A DNA stretch of 64,000 nt from Bacillota bacterium (GCA_023388055.1 JAEWGW010000044.1:62001-126000); one strand, 5' to 3'; counted from the first letter of the stretch, positions 53,973 through 61,982 are shown. Notes: generated by a model from the letters alone, not told the origin. Numbers and translations: made by a program.

Positions 53973-54751
53973 GAGGATTGCCGAACATACATCTGAAGGT
54001 TATCCATCAATGGCTCATTCAGAACACCACCCGTCTGATTGCTCCTCCTGCGCGCTTATGCAGCTCCTGCGGACAAGCCAGGCAGTATGCCGGTTGGAAT
54101 CCACTCCGGGTATGCGACTCCTGCTTTCAAGCTATACCCTGGATTCGGGAGGTGGAATGTCCGGTGTGCGGGCGGGGAGAGGCCTGTCCAGATTGCCTTC
54201 GACTGGGGCCGCGGGCTCTGGTAATGAACCGCAGTGCTGTTAGATACGATGATGCCATGCGGGAGCTTCTGGCTGCTTACAAATACCGGGGAAACGAGAG
54301 GCTGCGGGTGCTGCTCGGGCGTATGCTTGTGCATGCTTACGGACTATATATGCTGGACCCGGCCGTCAAGAAGCGAGGGTTCGACTGTATTACCTTCGTG
54401 CCGGTCAGCCAGGAGCGGGCGGAGGAGAGAGGGTTTAACCAGGCGGAGCAGATGGCGATTATATTGGGTGAGCAGGTAGGTCTGCCGGTGGTCTCCCTTC
54501 TGACACGGCAGCGGCATACGGGCAAACAAAGCAAAATGTCCCGTGAAGAGCGGATGGCGAATATGCGGGGCGCCTTTGCCGTTATTCCCGGACGAGCCGT
54601 CAAGCTTCAGCGTGCTGCCCGACGGAGGAAGCTTCGGATTCTCATTGTAGATGATGTCTATACCACAGGGAGCACCTTAACCCAATGCGCAGAAGCCTTG
54701 TGTGAAAGCTTGCCCCAGGCCAGAGTCTATGGTTTGTGTTGGGCGAGGTAA
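53969..54751 (+). CDS. comFC: Late competence protein ComFC, phosphoribosyltransferase family
   Basis: ComF/GntX-type amidophosphoribosyltransferase-related protein needed for DNA uptake. The 260-residue product has a four-plus-four cysteine zinc region at the N-terminus (LCSSCGQ, VCDSCF, CPVCGRGEACPDCLRLG). Further on are AAYKYRGNERL, FVPVSQERAEERGFNQAEQM and the PRPP-binding loop LIVDDVYTTGSTL. ATG 53969 overlaps the comFA stop, so translation is coupled. comFB is absent between them, as in many relatives of B. subtilis. The flagellar genes follow after a small coiled-coil gene. Confidence 0.93.
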   Translation: MRGLPNIHLKVIHQWLIQNTTRLIAPPARLCSSCGQARQYAGWNPLRVCDSCFQAIPWIREVECPVCGRGEACPDCLRLGPRALVMNRSAVRYDDAMRELLAAYKYRGNERLRVLLGRMLVHAYGLYMLDPAVKKRGFDCITFVPVSQERAEERGFNQAEQMAIILGEQVGLPVVSLLTRQRHTGKQSKMSREERMANMRGAFAVIPGRAVKLQRAARRRKLRILIVDDVYTTGSTLTQCAEALCESLPQARVYGLCWAR

Positions 54752-54764
54752 TTGTCATGGAAAA

Positions 54765-54798
54765 ACCTCCTGAGAGGCGCCCCCGCCCTCAAGGAGGT
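54765..54798. repeat. Inverted repeat after comFC
   Basis: acctcct (54765-54771) and aggaggt (54792-54798) pair perfectly across a GC-rich 20-base loop. No T-run follows, so termination is doubtful. The rest of the 270-base gap to 55021 shows nothing else I can support. Confidence 0.45.
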
Positions 54799-55021
54799 CC
54801 ATCGCTGATCAAACCCAGCGGCAAGAGATATCCCTTACGCTTCAAAGATATAAAAGCAACAACTATTGGTCAAGAAAAAATTCATAAAAGCTATAAATGT
54901 AGCATTTAACTAGTGGGAAAGTGAGGCCAACCACAGCCTCAACTGACCTGGATTGCGGAAACTTCACTGTTGTTGTGTTCTGCAAAATATCGTATGCTAG
55001 ATGGACAGGGAGGGGACCGGA

Positions 55022-55372
55022 ATGGATGAAACAAAGGAATTGCTGCTTGCATTATTAAAGAATGTAGAAACGATGAATGCAACGGTAACGGGTGGACTTG
55101 ATCGGGTGGAGGCGGATGTAAGGAGCCTTCGGCAGGAACTCGGTGAATTTAAGAATGAAATGTATGAGTTCAAAACGGAGATGCGGGAATTCAAAAATGA
55201 GACCAGCCGCAACTTCAGTGAGCTTCGTCTCGATCTGAATGAATTTAAGTCCGAAACCAAAACAGAATTGCGCCGCCTCCGCCGGAGTCAGATTGCGCTG
55301 GAACATGACCTGGATCAAACTATGGCCGATGTGGAGCAACTGAAGGAGCAGCTGAATCTCCAAAAGCAATAA
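55022..55372 (+). CDS. Small coiled-coil protein of unknown function
   Basis: A 116-residue charged protein, nearly all predicted coiled coil, without membrane segment or cysteine. It contains near-heptad repeats of the form EFKxE (LGEFKNEMYEFKTEMREFKN, LNEFKSETKTEL) and ends in a Glu/Gln-rich helix. GGGAGGGG about 8 bases before ATG 55022 decides the start. It sits between comFC and yvyF, where B. subtilis has no gene. It may be a small scaffold, but nothing in the sequence names a partner. Confidence 0.7.
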   Translation: MDETKELLLALLKNVETMNATVTGGLDRVEADVRSLRQELGEFKNEMYEFKTEMREFKNETSRNFSELRLDLNEFKSETKTELRRLRRSQIALEHDLDQTMADVEQLKEQLNLQKQ

Positions 55373-55401
55373 TTTATGCTGACATGAAAGAGGTGCCTTC
55401 A

Positions 55402-55833
55402 ATGGGGTTGAACGTAGATAATTGCAGCCGCTGCGGCCGACTTTATGCCAAGAATAATATTCATGAAGTTTGTCCAGCTTGCGTAAAGGAAATTGATAAG
55501 ATGTACGAGGTTGCCGCCAAATATTTAAGAGAAAATAGAGGCTGCACCATCCAGCAGTTAAGCGATGAAACCGAGATCCCGTTCCGCCAGATTGTGAAGT
55601 TTATCCGCGAAGGGCGCATCTCCATTTTAAATATGCCCAACATGTTCTACCCTTGCGAATCCTGTGGGGCTCCGATCAAGGAAGGACACATCTGCCAGGA
55701 TTGCCGCAAGAAAATTACCCGGGATATGCAGCATGCCAAGGAAGACGAGCAGCGCCGGGAGTCCATGAAACATAAACAGTCCGAAAGCGTCAGCTATAAT
55801 ATCAAGGACCGCCTGCAGAAGGACCGGTTTTGA
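55402..55833 (+). CDS. yvyF: Flagellar operon protein YvyF
   Basis: A 143-residue protein of the YvyF family (TIGR03826-type), always found just before flgM in Bacillales. It has two zinc-ribbon-like knuckles, CSRCGRLYAK...CPACVKEI and CESCGAPIKEGHICQDCRKK. Between them is a MerR/helix-turn-helix-like stretch, IQQLSDETEIPFRQIVKFIR. The tail is charged and basic. It is probably a regulator or export-linked factor; its exact role is not established as far as I know. ATG 55402 follows AAAGAGGTG. A terminator hairpin lies right after the stop. Confidence 0.9.
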   Translation: MGLNVDNCSRCGRLYAKNNIHEVCPACVKEIDKMYEVAAKYLRENRGCTIQQLSDETEIPFRQIVKFIREGRISILNMPNMFYPCESCGAPIKEGHICQDCRKKITRDMQHAKEDEQRRESMKHKQSESVSYNIKDRLQKDRF

Positions 55834-55860
55834 TAATCAACTAAATAAAGCCGAGGTTTC

Positions 55861-55896
55861 AGCCGATAATAGGGATATACGATTATCGGCTCTTTT
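55861..55896 (+). terminator. Terminator between yvyF and flgM, overlapping a sigma-D-like -10
   Basis: agccgataat (55861-55870) and attatcggct (55882-55891) form a perfect 10-bp stem followed by CTTTTATTT. The left arm contains GCCGATAA, and TAAA occurs 16 bases before it (55842-55845), so the same bases could be a sigma-D promoter for flgM. Confidence 0.75.
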
Positions 55897-55923
55897 ATTT
55901 GACCTGACAATGAGGTGAGGATA

Positions 55924-56175
55924 ATGAAAATAAACGAACCTTCCCGCGTGGGAAATGTGAATCCGTACAGGAAAACCGCAGCAGGCAGCCAAGCCTCTGC
56001 CGCTTCGAGAGCATCCCGGAAGGATGAGGTGCAGATCTCGACAGAAGCTAAGGAGCTCTTAGGCAGCGTCCGCAACCCCGAAAAGCTCGACGAGCTGAAG
56101 AAAGCCGTATCCACCGGCACGTACAACGTGGACGCGAAGGAAGTGGCCGAGAAGCTTTGGCCGTATTTGAAATAG
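55924..56175 (+). CDS. flgM: Anti-sigma-D factor FlgM
   Basis: Negative regulator of late flagellar genes that binds sigma-D until it is exported or degraded after hook completion. The 83-residue product begins MKINEPSRVGNVNPYRKTA. It has the C-terminal sigma-binding helices DEVQISTEAKELLGSVRNPE and KLDELKKAVSTGTYNVDAKE then VAEKLWPYLK. GAGGTGAGG precedes ATG 55924. First gene of the block flgM-flgN-flgK-flgL. Confidence 0.94.
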   Translation: MKINEPSRVGNVNPYRKTAAGSQASAASRASRKDEVQISTEAKELLGSVRNPEKLDELKKAVSTGTYNVDAKEVAEKLWPYLK

Positions 56176-56199
56176 CTAACGAAACGAGGTTGAATCCCC

Positions 56200-56700
56200 T
56201 TGGCCATCCAGGAAATCGTTGATATCATACAGGAAATGACGGGGCTCCATCAACAGCTGCTCGAATTGGCCTCCCAGAAGAAGGACGCCATCATACACAA
56301 CCAGGTGGATCAACTGAATGGTTTGGTCAATAAGGAATCCAAGCTCGTAAAGCGCGTGAGTGAACTGGAAGAGAAGCGTGTGTTCGAAGCGGACCGTTAC
56401 CTGGTGGGGAAGGGCTATCGTCCCAATCCTGCCATTACCGTAAGCGACCTGACCCGGATCATTGTGAAGGCCGGCGAGAAGCAGGCGCTTATCGAAGCCC
56501 AGGCACAGCTGCTTGAGGTGTTGGAGAGTTTAAAGGCTGCGAATAAGCTCAATCAGGAACTGGCGAAGCAGTCCCTGGCCTTTATTGATTATTCCTTGAA
56601 TTTGCTGGTAGGCGCAGAGGACGAGGCCGTGTACCAGAACCCGCAGCAGCAATCTACGGGGTATGGCAAACGAAGCGGTTTCTTTGATTCCAGGGCGTAA
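56200..56700 (+). CDS. flgN: FlgN family flagellar export chaperone
   Basis: Cytoplasmic chaperone for the hook-filament junction proteins FlgK and FlgL. The 166-residue, largely helical protein has the FlgN pattern LAIQEIVDIIQEMTGLHQQL, KKDAIIHNQVDQLNGLVNKE and an ELAKQSLAFIDYSLNLLVG helix near the end. It corresponds to B. subtilis YvyG. The start is TTG 56200 with GAGGT 9 bases upstream. It lies 24 bases after flgM and 21 before flgK. Confidence 0.9.
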   Translation: MAIQEIVDIIQEMTGLHQQLLELASQKKDAIIHNQVDQLNGLVNKESKLVKRVSELEEKRVFEADRYLVGKGYRPNPAITVSDLTRIIVKAGEKQALIEAQAQLLEVLESLKAANKLNQELAKQSLAFIDYSLNLLVGAEDEAVYQNPQQQSTGYGKRSGFFDSRA

Positions 56701-56721
56701 AGGGCCGAGAGGAGAACGAAC

Positions 56722-58296
56722 ATGAGATCCACATTTCATAGTCTGGAAACGGCCAAACGGAGCCTGTTCACCCAGCAGACGGCATTAAGCACAGTAGGAC
56801 ATAACATTGCCAACGCCAATACGGAAGGCTACTCGCGGCAAACCGTAAACATGACCGCCTCAAGGCCGATGGAAGCGGTGGGGCTTATGCGTTCCAATGC
56901 GCCGGGTCAGTTGGGTACGGGCGTGGAGTATAGCTCCATCAACCGCATCAGGGAGGGTTTCCTTGACGCTCAATACCGGAACGAAAATAAAACCCAGGGC
57001 AATTGGTCTATTCAGCTAGACACCCTAGAAAAACTGGAAACCATCATGAATGAACCATCGGACGCCGGTATTCGGACAGTGGTGGATAATTTTTATAAAG
57101 CTTGGCATGACCTGAGCGAATCTCCTGAGGATATTACAGCACGTAAGTTGGTAAAAGAAACTGCTCAATCATTAACAGATGCTTTCAATCAAGCAAGCAA
57201 ACAATTAAGTGATTTGAGTATGGACATCAATGAAAACATCCAAGTGAAGGTATCTCAAGTTAATACAACGATTAGTACCATTACTAATTTAAACAGCCAA
57301 ATTGTTCGTATTGAAGGACTAGGAGATAATGCGAATGATTTACGTGACCAACGGGATTTATTAGTGGATCAGCTTTCTAAAGTTGTTAATATCACAGCGG
57401 TAGATGGCCCTCAAGGTTACCAGGTTTCTATGGGAACAGTCAATTTGGTTAATGGCAACGCGGTGACTCCTCCAGTCACAGTGGATTCCTTAGAGGATGC
57501 TTACTCCTCCGGAACATTAAATGGTGGAGAAGTGTACGGAATGATTGTTTCACGCGAGGTTTTTGTTAAGGATTATACGAAGCAGTTGGACCAGCTGGCC
57601 AATGCAATGGCGAACGGTGAAATTACGGTTAAGCTTCCCTCCGGTTCTGTTATTCCTGAAGGAACTACGCTGGGCACTACAACATATACAGGAACTGTAG
57701 CCTCCAGAACTCTGGCCTCAGATTTAACAGTGAAAGTCGCTGGCCTAAATGGTTTGCACAAGCTAGGATATACGTTGGTTGACGGTGCAGTTACTGCAGG
57801 AGATAATTTCTTTGTCTCAAAGGATGGCGGACCGATTACAGCGAGCTCCTTCCAGGTAAACAACAAAATTCTGGGGGATGCTTCTTACATTGCTTCTTCC
57901 ATGAGAACCTATATGGATGGGACTACTGAAAAGGTGGTAAAAGGCAACAAGGATCTTGCATTGGGTATTGCCCAATTGGTGGATACGAAGGTCAACTTTG
58001 CTTCCATATCCAACGGAGAATTGACCTTAAACGGTACCGTGAATGACTTCTTTCGTTCAATTGTGGGCCAACTGGGTGTTCAAACGGAAGCCGCGAAACG
58101 GCAGACCAATAACTCCAAAATGGTTGTTGATCAAGTGGATTCCAGACGCCAATCTGTAAGTGGGGTATCAATTGATGAAGAAATGACGAGCATGATTAAG
58201 TATCAGCATGCCTATAATGCAGCAGCCAGAGTGATGACATCGGTTGATGAGATGCTGGACAAGATTATCAATGGAATGGGCGTAGTTGGAAGATAA
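56722..58296 (+). CDS. flgK: Flagellar hook-associated protein 1
   Basis: First hook-filament junction protein, exported by the flagellar apparatus. The 524-residue product opens MRSTFHSLETAKRSLFTQQT and NNIANANTEGYSRQTV-like HNIANANTEGYSRQTVN. It closes with SVSGVSIDEEMTSMIKYQHA and YNAAARVMTSVDEMLDKIIN, the paired N- and C-terminal coiled-coil zones. The middle (from about 57,100) uses AT-rich codons unlike the GC-rich first 330 bases. This suggests recombination of the exposed part. GAGAGGAG precedes the start. Confidence 0.95.
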   Translation: MRSTFHSLETAKRSLFTQQTALSTVGHNIANANTEGYSRQTVNMTASRPMEAVGLMRSNAPGQLGTGVEYSSINRIREGFLDAQYRNENKTQGNWSIQLDTLEKLETIMNEPSDAGIRTVVDNFYKAWHDLSESPEDITARKLVKETAQSLTDAFNQASKQLSDLSMDINENIQVKVSQVNTTISTITNLNSQIVRIEGLGDNANDLRDQRDLLVDQLSKVVNITAVDGPQGYQVSMGTVNLVNGNAVTPPVTVDSLEDAYSSGTLNGGEVYGMIVSREVFVKDYTKQLDQLANAMANGEITVKLPSGSVIPEGTTLGTTTYTGTVASRTLASDLTVKVAGLNGLHKLGYTLVDGAVTAGDNFFVSKDGGPITASSFQVNNKILGDASYIASSMRTYMDGTTEKVVKGNKDLALGIAQLVDTKVNFASISNGELTLNGTVNDFFRSIVGQLGVQTEAAKRQTNNSKMVVDQVDSRRQSVSGVSIDEEMTSMIKYQHAYNAAARVMTSVDEMLDKIINGMGVVGR

Positions 58297-58333
58297 GCAG
58301 GCATAACAGCCTGAGTTAGGGAGTGTGTAGGTT

Positions 58334-59257
58334 ATGCTTGGACGAGTGACTCAGAATTCTATTTCCAATCAATTGCTGCGGAACATTAATACGAACCTTC
58401 GTAATATGCAAGGTCTTCAAGAACAGATGTCCACGGGGCGCCTCATTAACCGGCCATCTGATGATCCGGTGGGAATCACGTATGCCTTGCGTTACCGAAG
58501 CGATTTGTCGATTAATGAGAAATATCAGAGCAATGTAGATTCTGCAGCATCGTGGCTTGATTTTAATGATACTATGCTGACCCAAGTTGGAGATGTTCTG
58601 AAACGGATGAAGGAGCTGACCGTTAACGGTTCAACAGGCACCAGTCCGCAAGCCTCGTTGGATAATATCGCCAGCGAGATTGGTCAGCTTAAGGATCAAT
58701 TATTGGACATTGCTAATAGTCAGTTTAACGGGAAGTATGTCTTTAATGGTCAGTTTACGGACAGTCCTCCTTACGATTCATCAGTTGACCCCAAAACGGT
58801 TATGACCGATTTGGGAGATATTAATTATGTCGTCAATTCAGGCGTCCAGCTCAGCGTAAACGCAAAAGGAAGCGAAGTATTTGGTTATCCGCCTACTGGA
58901 GTGACTGCACCCAAGAATGAGGACGACAATATTTTTCATGTTGCGGATCAGTTGATCGCCAATTTGAAATCGGGAAATTATCAGGGAGTAAAGGATCAGC
59001 TCCCCTTTTTGGAATCCAGAATGGACAAGGTTCTCAATCAACGAGCTGAAGTAGGAGCCAGAGCCAATCGTGTGGAATTGATTCAGCAGCGGCTTGGGGA
59101 TTTAAGCTTTAACTTGGAAAGCCTGCAATCTAAAACTGAGGATGCCGATATTGAAGAACTGATTATTAAAGCCAAGGTAAACGAGAACGTGTACCAGGCT
59201 TCATTGTCAGTTGGGGCGAAGATTATTATGCCGACATTGGTGGATTTCCTAAGATAA
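58334..59257 (+). CDS. flgL: Flagellar hook-associated protein 3
   Basis: Second junction protein between hook and filament. The 307-residue flagellin-like product begins MLGRVTQNSISNQLLRNINT, with LQEQMSTGRLINRPSDDPVG typical of FlgL. It ends AKVNENVYQASLSVGAKIIM then PTLVDFLR. The internal domain (about 125-220) contains YVFNGQFTDSPPYDSS. It follows flgK by 37 bases, with GGGAGTGTGTAGG as a weak ribosome site. Confidence 0.95.
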   Translation: MLGRVTQNSISNQLLRNINTNLRNMQGLQEQMSTGRLINRPSDDPVGITYALRYRSDLSINEKYQSNVDSAASWLDFNDTMLTQVGDVLKRMKELTVNGSTGTSPQASLDNIASEIGQLKDQLLDIANSQFNGKYVFNGQFTDSPPYDSSVDPKTVMTDLGDINYVVNSGVQLSVNAKGSEVFGYPPTGVTAPKNEDDNIFHVADQLIANLKSGNYQGVKDQLPFLESRMDKVLNQRAEVGARANRVELIQQRLGDLSFNLESLQSKTEDADIEELIIKAKVNENVYQASLSVGAKIIMPTLVDFLR

Positions 59258-59280
59258 TCATGTTCTAGGAGGGGAGGAGC

Positions 59281-59847
59281 ATGGTTCCACAGTTATCGAT
59301 TCAATCGCAGAGGGGAAGAATTGGGATTGAGTCTCAGTTAGGACAATACGAAATCCGCAGACCACAGCCGGACGTAGAGGTAAATTCCACTCCCGCCCGG
59401 ATTACTGCGGAGAATCGTCCAGGGGAATTAAAGATTGACCAGACACTCACGGACAACGCATTGACCGGAGGCAAGCAGGAGGCCTTCTGGTCTCGGGTCT
59501 ATGCTCAGTATCAGGAGGTTGCCCGTCAGAACCTGATCCATATGGTTGAGAAGGGAAATCTGATGGGGGATTTGCGTGTCAAAAGGAATCCTATGCCGGA
59601 TATGGCATTGGATGAATTTATCGAAGGTGCGCCGGATTTGCAGGTTTATGGGCATGCCTCCCCCGGGAATATCTCCTTCTCCTATACTCCTCATGAGCTT
59701 AACATGCAGGTGGAGGAGGGTTCGGTGCAGGTGGATGTGCAGGTTCACAAACCGGAGATTCAATATCATCGCGGGCAAGTGCGGATTTATATGGAACAGT
59801 ATCCGTCTCTGACCATAACGCCGCCTGTCATCAATATGAGAGTGTAA
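59281..59847 (+). CDS. yviE: DUF6470 protein YviE
   Basis: A 188-residue protein of the YviE/DUF6470 family that lies between flgL and fliW throughout Bacillales. It is beta-rich, without signal peptide or membrane segment. Characteristic stretches are QSQRGRIGIESQLGQYEIRR, NLIHMVEKGNLMGDLRVKRN and the strand-rich PEIQYHRGQVRIYMEQYPSL. Its function is unknown, but linkage to FliW/CsrA suggests a role in flagellin handling. GGAGGGGAGG precedes ATG 59281. Confidence 0.87.
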   Translation: MVPQLSIQSQRGRIGIESQLGQYEIRRPQPDVEVNSTPARITAENRPGELKIDQTLTDNALTGGKQEAFWSRVYAQYQEVARQNLIHMVEKGNLMGDLRVKRNPMPDMALDEFIEGAPDLQVYGHASPGNISFSYTPHELNMQVEEGSVQVDVQVHKPEIQYHRGQVRIYMEQYPSLTITPPVINMRV

Positions 59848-59849
59848 GC

Positions 59850-59881
59850 AGCTATAGGCATCCTAAGGATTGCCTGTAGCT
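59850..59881 (+). repeat. Intercistronic stem-loop between yviE and fliW
   Basis: agctataggcatcc (59850-59863) pairs with ggattgcctgtagct (59867-59881) with one wobble and one bulge, loop taa. The bases after it are tctgtacttttatc. It may be a weak terminator or an mRNA-stability element. Confidence 0.55.
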
Positions 59882-59915
59882 TCTGTACTTTTATCAAAAG
59901 GTTGGGGGAGTATAA

Positions 59916-60332
59916 ATGAAAGACGGTCTGACCGTTACATTTCGTGAAGGATTGCCCGGTTTCGAGGATAAGCATCAATTCAAGCTGGAATTCCCAGAGG
60001 AAGGTTCGCCTCTATGCCGCTTGCAGTCTGTAGAGGATGAGGAATTAGCCTTTATTCTGGCTGATCCGTTTGTATTCTACCCCTCGTATGAGTTCCAGCT
60101 TCCGGAGCGTGCTATAACCGAGCTTCAAATCCAGTCGCCGGAGGATATTATGGTCCTGGTTGTGGTGAATGTCCGGGATGAGCTCGCTACAGCAATGGTA
60201 AACCTGGTAGCACCCGTCGTGATCCATATGGAAAGCGGACAGGGCAAGCAGCTTATCCTGACGAACACAGAGTACATGACGCGGCACCCACTGCTAGCCA
60301 ATAATGTTGAACAGAAGGGGGAGAGTGACTGA
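59916..60332 (+). CDS. fliW: Flagellar assembly factor FliW
   Basis: Cytoplasmic protein that binds flagellin and, when free, binds CsrA and relieves its repression of hag translation. The 138-residue product has TVTFREGLPGFEDKHQFKLE, LCRLQSVEDEELAFILADPF, VLVVVNVRDELATAMVNLVA and PVVIHMESGQGKQLILTNTE. These are standard family blocks. ATG 59916 follows GTTGGGGGAG. The stop overlaps the csrA start by one base, so the two regulators are made together. Confidence 0.95.
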   Translation: MKDGLTVTFREGLPGFEDKHQFKLEFPEEGSPLCRLQSVEDEELAFILADPFVFYPSYEFQLPERAITELQIQSPEDIMVLVVVNVRDELATAMVNLVAPVVIHMESGQGKQLILTNTEYMTRHPLLANNVEQKGESD

Positions 60333-60571
60333 TGCTGGTACTTTCCCGCAAAAAAGGGCAGTCCGTTATCATTCAGGATGATATTGAAATTACCATCCTG
60401 GAAACGGAGGGGGATACGGTAAAGCTGGGGATCACTGCACCCAAACAAGTACCCATCCTAAGAAAGGAATTGTTGGTTTCCGTTCAAGAAACGAATCGGG
60501 ACTCTGCAAGCCAACCAGTGAATCTCCTTCACCTGTCGGATGAGCTAAAAAAATTCAAAAAGAATGTTTAA
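60332..60571 (+). CDS. csrA: Carbon storage regulator / flagellin translational repressor CsrA
   Basis: Dimeric RNA-binding protein that blocks hag translation by binding GGA motifs in the leader. The 79-residue product opens MLVLSRKKGQSVIIQDDIEI. It has the RNA-binding strands around L4 and R6, TVKLGITAPKQVPILRKELL, and ends in a basic tail. GAGAGTGA precedes the overlapping ATG. It sits directly before its main target hag, whose leader contains a CsrA-type hairpin. Confidence 0.96.
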   Translation: MLVLSRKKGQSVIIQDDIEITILETEGDTVKLGITAPKQVPILRKELLVSVQETNRDSASQPVNLLHLSDELKKFKKNV

Positions 60572-60578
60572 TCCCCTA

Positions 60579-60605
60579 TAAAGAAATGGCGAATCCTGCC
60601 GATAT
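60579..60605 (+). promoter_or_regulatory. Sigma-D promoter of hag
   Basis: TAAA (60579-60582), 15 bases, GCCGATAT (60598-60605): an exact consensus match, the same as upstream of flhO. Confidence 0.92.
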
Positions 60606-60654
60606 ATATATCATGACAGTTCAGGGCGGCCGATCTGAACTGGCAATAATACAA

Positions 60655-60692
60655 TCCACATGGACGTGGACATGTACCCAACTCAAGGAGGA
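60655..60692 (+). promoter_or_regulatory. CsrA-binding sites in the hag leader
   Basis: tccac (60655-60659) and gtgga (60666-60670) form a stem with the six-base loop atggac, which displays GGA; the core acatggacgt resembles the CsrA consensus acaaggatgt. A second GGA lies in the Shine-Dalgarno AAGGAGGA (60685-60692). B. subtilis hag has the same two-site arrangement. Confidence 0.7.
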
Positions 60693-60700
60693 ATATTATC

Positions 60701-61468
60701 ATGCGTATTAACCACAACATTACAGCATTGAACAACCACCGCAACATGGGCTTGAATAACGTTGCCACCGGCAAAAACATGGAAAAGCTGTCTTCTGGTC
60801 TTCGCATCAACCGTGCAGGTGACGATGCCGCAGGTCTGGCAGTATCCGAAAAAATGCGCGGCCAAATCCGCGGTCTGGAAATGGCGCAACGTAACGTTCA
60901 AGATGGTATCTCCTTCGTACAAACCGCTGAAGGCGCAATGAACGAGGTTAGCTCCATGCTGACCCGGATGAAGGAATTGAATGTTCAGAAGGCCACTGGT
61001 ACATACACCACTGGAGACAAAGCCAACATCGACGAAGAATTGAATGCGTTAGGTTCCCAAATCGACAAGATTATGACCGACACCAAGTTTAACCAAATTA
61101 ATATTACCTCTGGAGCGACTATTCAATCCGATGATGATTCTCAGAAAATCGCTGTTGCTTCGATTACAACAACAGACTTCGTAGGACTGAGCTGCAGCAC
61201 GAGCTTGACTAATGTCGAGAAAGCTATTAGCTCTGTATCTACTCAACGTGCTAAGCTGGGTGCGGTTCAAAACCGTTTGGAGTACACCTCCAACAATCTG
61301 GGTACCACTGTGGAGAACCTGACTTCTGCAGAGTCCCGTATTCGCGATACCGACATGGCAAAGGAAATGGTGGAGCTCTCCAAGAACCAAATTCTGCTCC
61401 AATCCTCCCAAGCAATGTTAGCCCAAGCAAACCAAGCTCCTCAAGGTGTGCTTTCTCTACTTCGTTAA
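60701..61468 (+). CDS. hag: Flagellin
   Basis: Filament protein, secreted by the flagellar export apparatus and polymerised at the tip. At 255 residues it is a short flagellin made of the conserved D0/D1 parts with little or no D2/D3. It begins MRINHNITALNNHRNMGLNN, with KLSSGLRINRAGDDAAGLAV. It ends SRIRDTDMAKEMVELSKNQI then LLQSSQAMLAQANQAPQGVL. A single cysteine, C165 in VGLSCSTSLT, is unusual for a flagellin. AAGGAGG precedes the start. It is driven by a consensus sigma-D promoter and likely repressed by CsrA. A strong terminator follows. Confidence 0.97.
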   Translation: MRINHNITALNNHRNMGLNNVATGKNMEKLSSGLRINRAGDDAAGLAVSEKMRGQIRGLEMAQRNVQDGISFVQTAEGAMNEVSSMLTRMKELNVQKATGTYTTGDKANIDEELNALGSQIDKIMTDTKFNQINITSGATIQSDDDSQKIAVASITTTDFVGLSCSTSLTNVEKAISSVSTQRAKLGAVQNRLEYTSNNLGTTVENLTSAESRIRDTDMAKEMVELSKNQILLQSSQAMLAQANQAPQGVLSLLR

Positions 61469-61486
61469 AAAGCAAAAGTTTTTCAA

Positions 61487-61515
61487 AAGGCTCTGGGTTT
61501 CCCAGAGCCTTTTTT
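61487..61515 (+). terminator. Intrinsic terminator after hag
   Basis: aaggctctggg (61487-61497) pairs perfectly with cccagagcctt (61501-61511) around a ttt loop, followed by TTTT. Confidence 0.95.
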
Positions 61516-61520
61516 CTCTA

Positions 61521-61546
61521 TAAAAAATGCATGTATCTGCCGATAT
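61521..61546 (+). promoter_or_regulatory. Sigma-D-like promoter of flaG-fliD
   Basis: TAAA (61521-61524), 14 bases, GCCGATAT (61539-61546). The -10 is exact; the spacing is one base short of ideal, but the A-run 61522-61527 allows a shift. Confidence 0.8.
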
Positions 61547-61583
61547 AAGAACTATACTTGTTTTGTCCGGGGAGCGTGAGAAG

Positions 61584-61982
61584 GTGAGCATTCAATCAGT
61601 TGGGAGTGGGAAGTCTATAACGCAAGGTTATACACCGGAGGTGAGGCCGGCAGCTTCGATAACACCAGAAGCATCCTCGTCGTCTGATATGCTCAGACTA
61701 GCCAGAAGTGGTGAAGCGGTACGGGCTTTGGAGGTGCGAGGAGTGCCTGTTTCGATTGGCGAAGGCCAACTAGTCAAAGCAATAGACAGGGCAATTAAAG
61801 CATTGGAGGGCCCTTCGACTTCCTTTGAGATGAAGGTGCATGAAGGAACTCATTCTATCATGGTGAAGGTATTCAATAAGGAGACGGGAGAACTGATCCG
61901 GGAAATTCCGCCGGAGAAGACACTTGATCTCGTAGTGAAAATGATGGAATTTGCGGGTATTTTAATTGACGAAAAAGTATAG
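61584..61982 (+). CDS. flaG: FlaG family flagellar protein
   Basis: A 132-residue protein of the FlaG/YvyC family, which influences filament length and lies before fliD. The N-terminal half is variable and polar. The C-terminal domain has the family pattern TSFEMKVHEGTHSIMVKVFN then KETGELIREIPPEKTLDLVV. ATG 61527 upstream is excluded because it overlaps the sigma-D promoter. GTG 61584 has GGGGAG 9 bases upstream. It is followed after 15 bases by fliD. Confidence 0.9.
   Translation: MSIQSVGSGKSITQGYTPEVRPAASITPEASSSSDMLRLARSGEAVRALEVRGVPVSIGEGQLVKAIDRAIKALEGPSTSFEMKVHEGTHSIMVKVFNKETGELIREIPPEKTLDLVVKMMEFAGILIDEKV

Noticed and set aside
61527..61583. Upstream ATG start for flaG
   Set aside because: It overlaps the sigma-D promoter -10, so it cannot be in the main transcript; GTG 61584 has a proper ribosome site.
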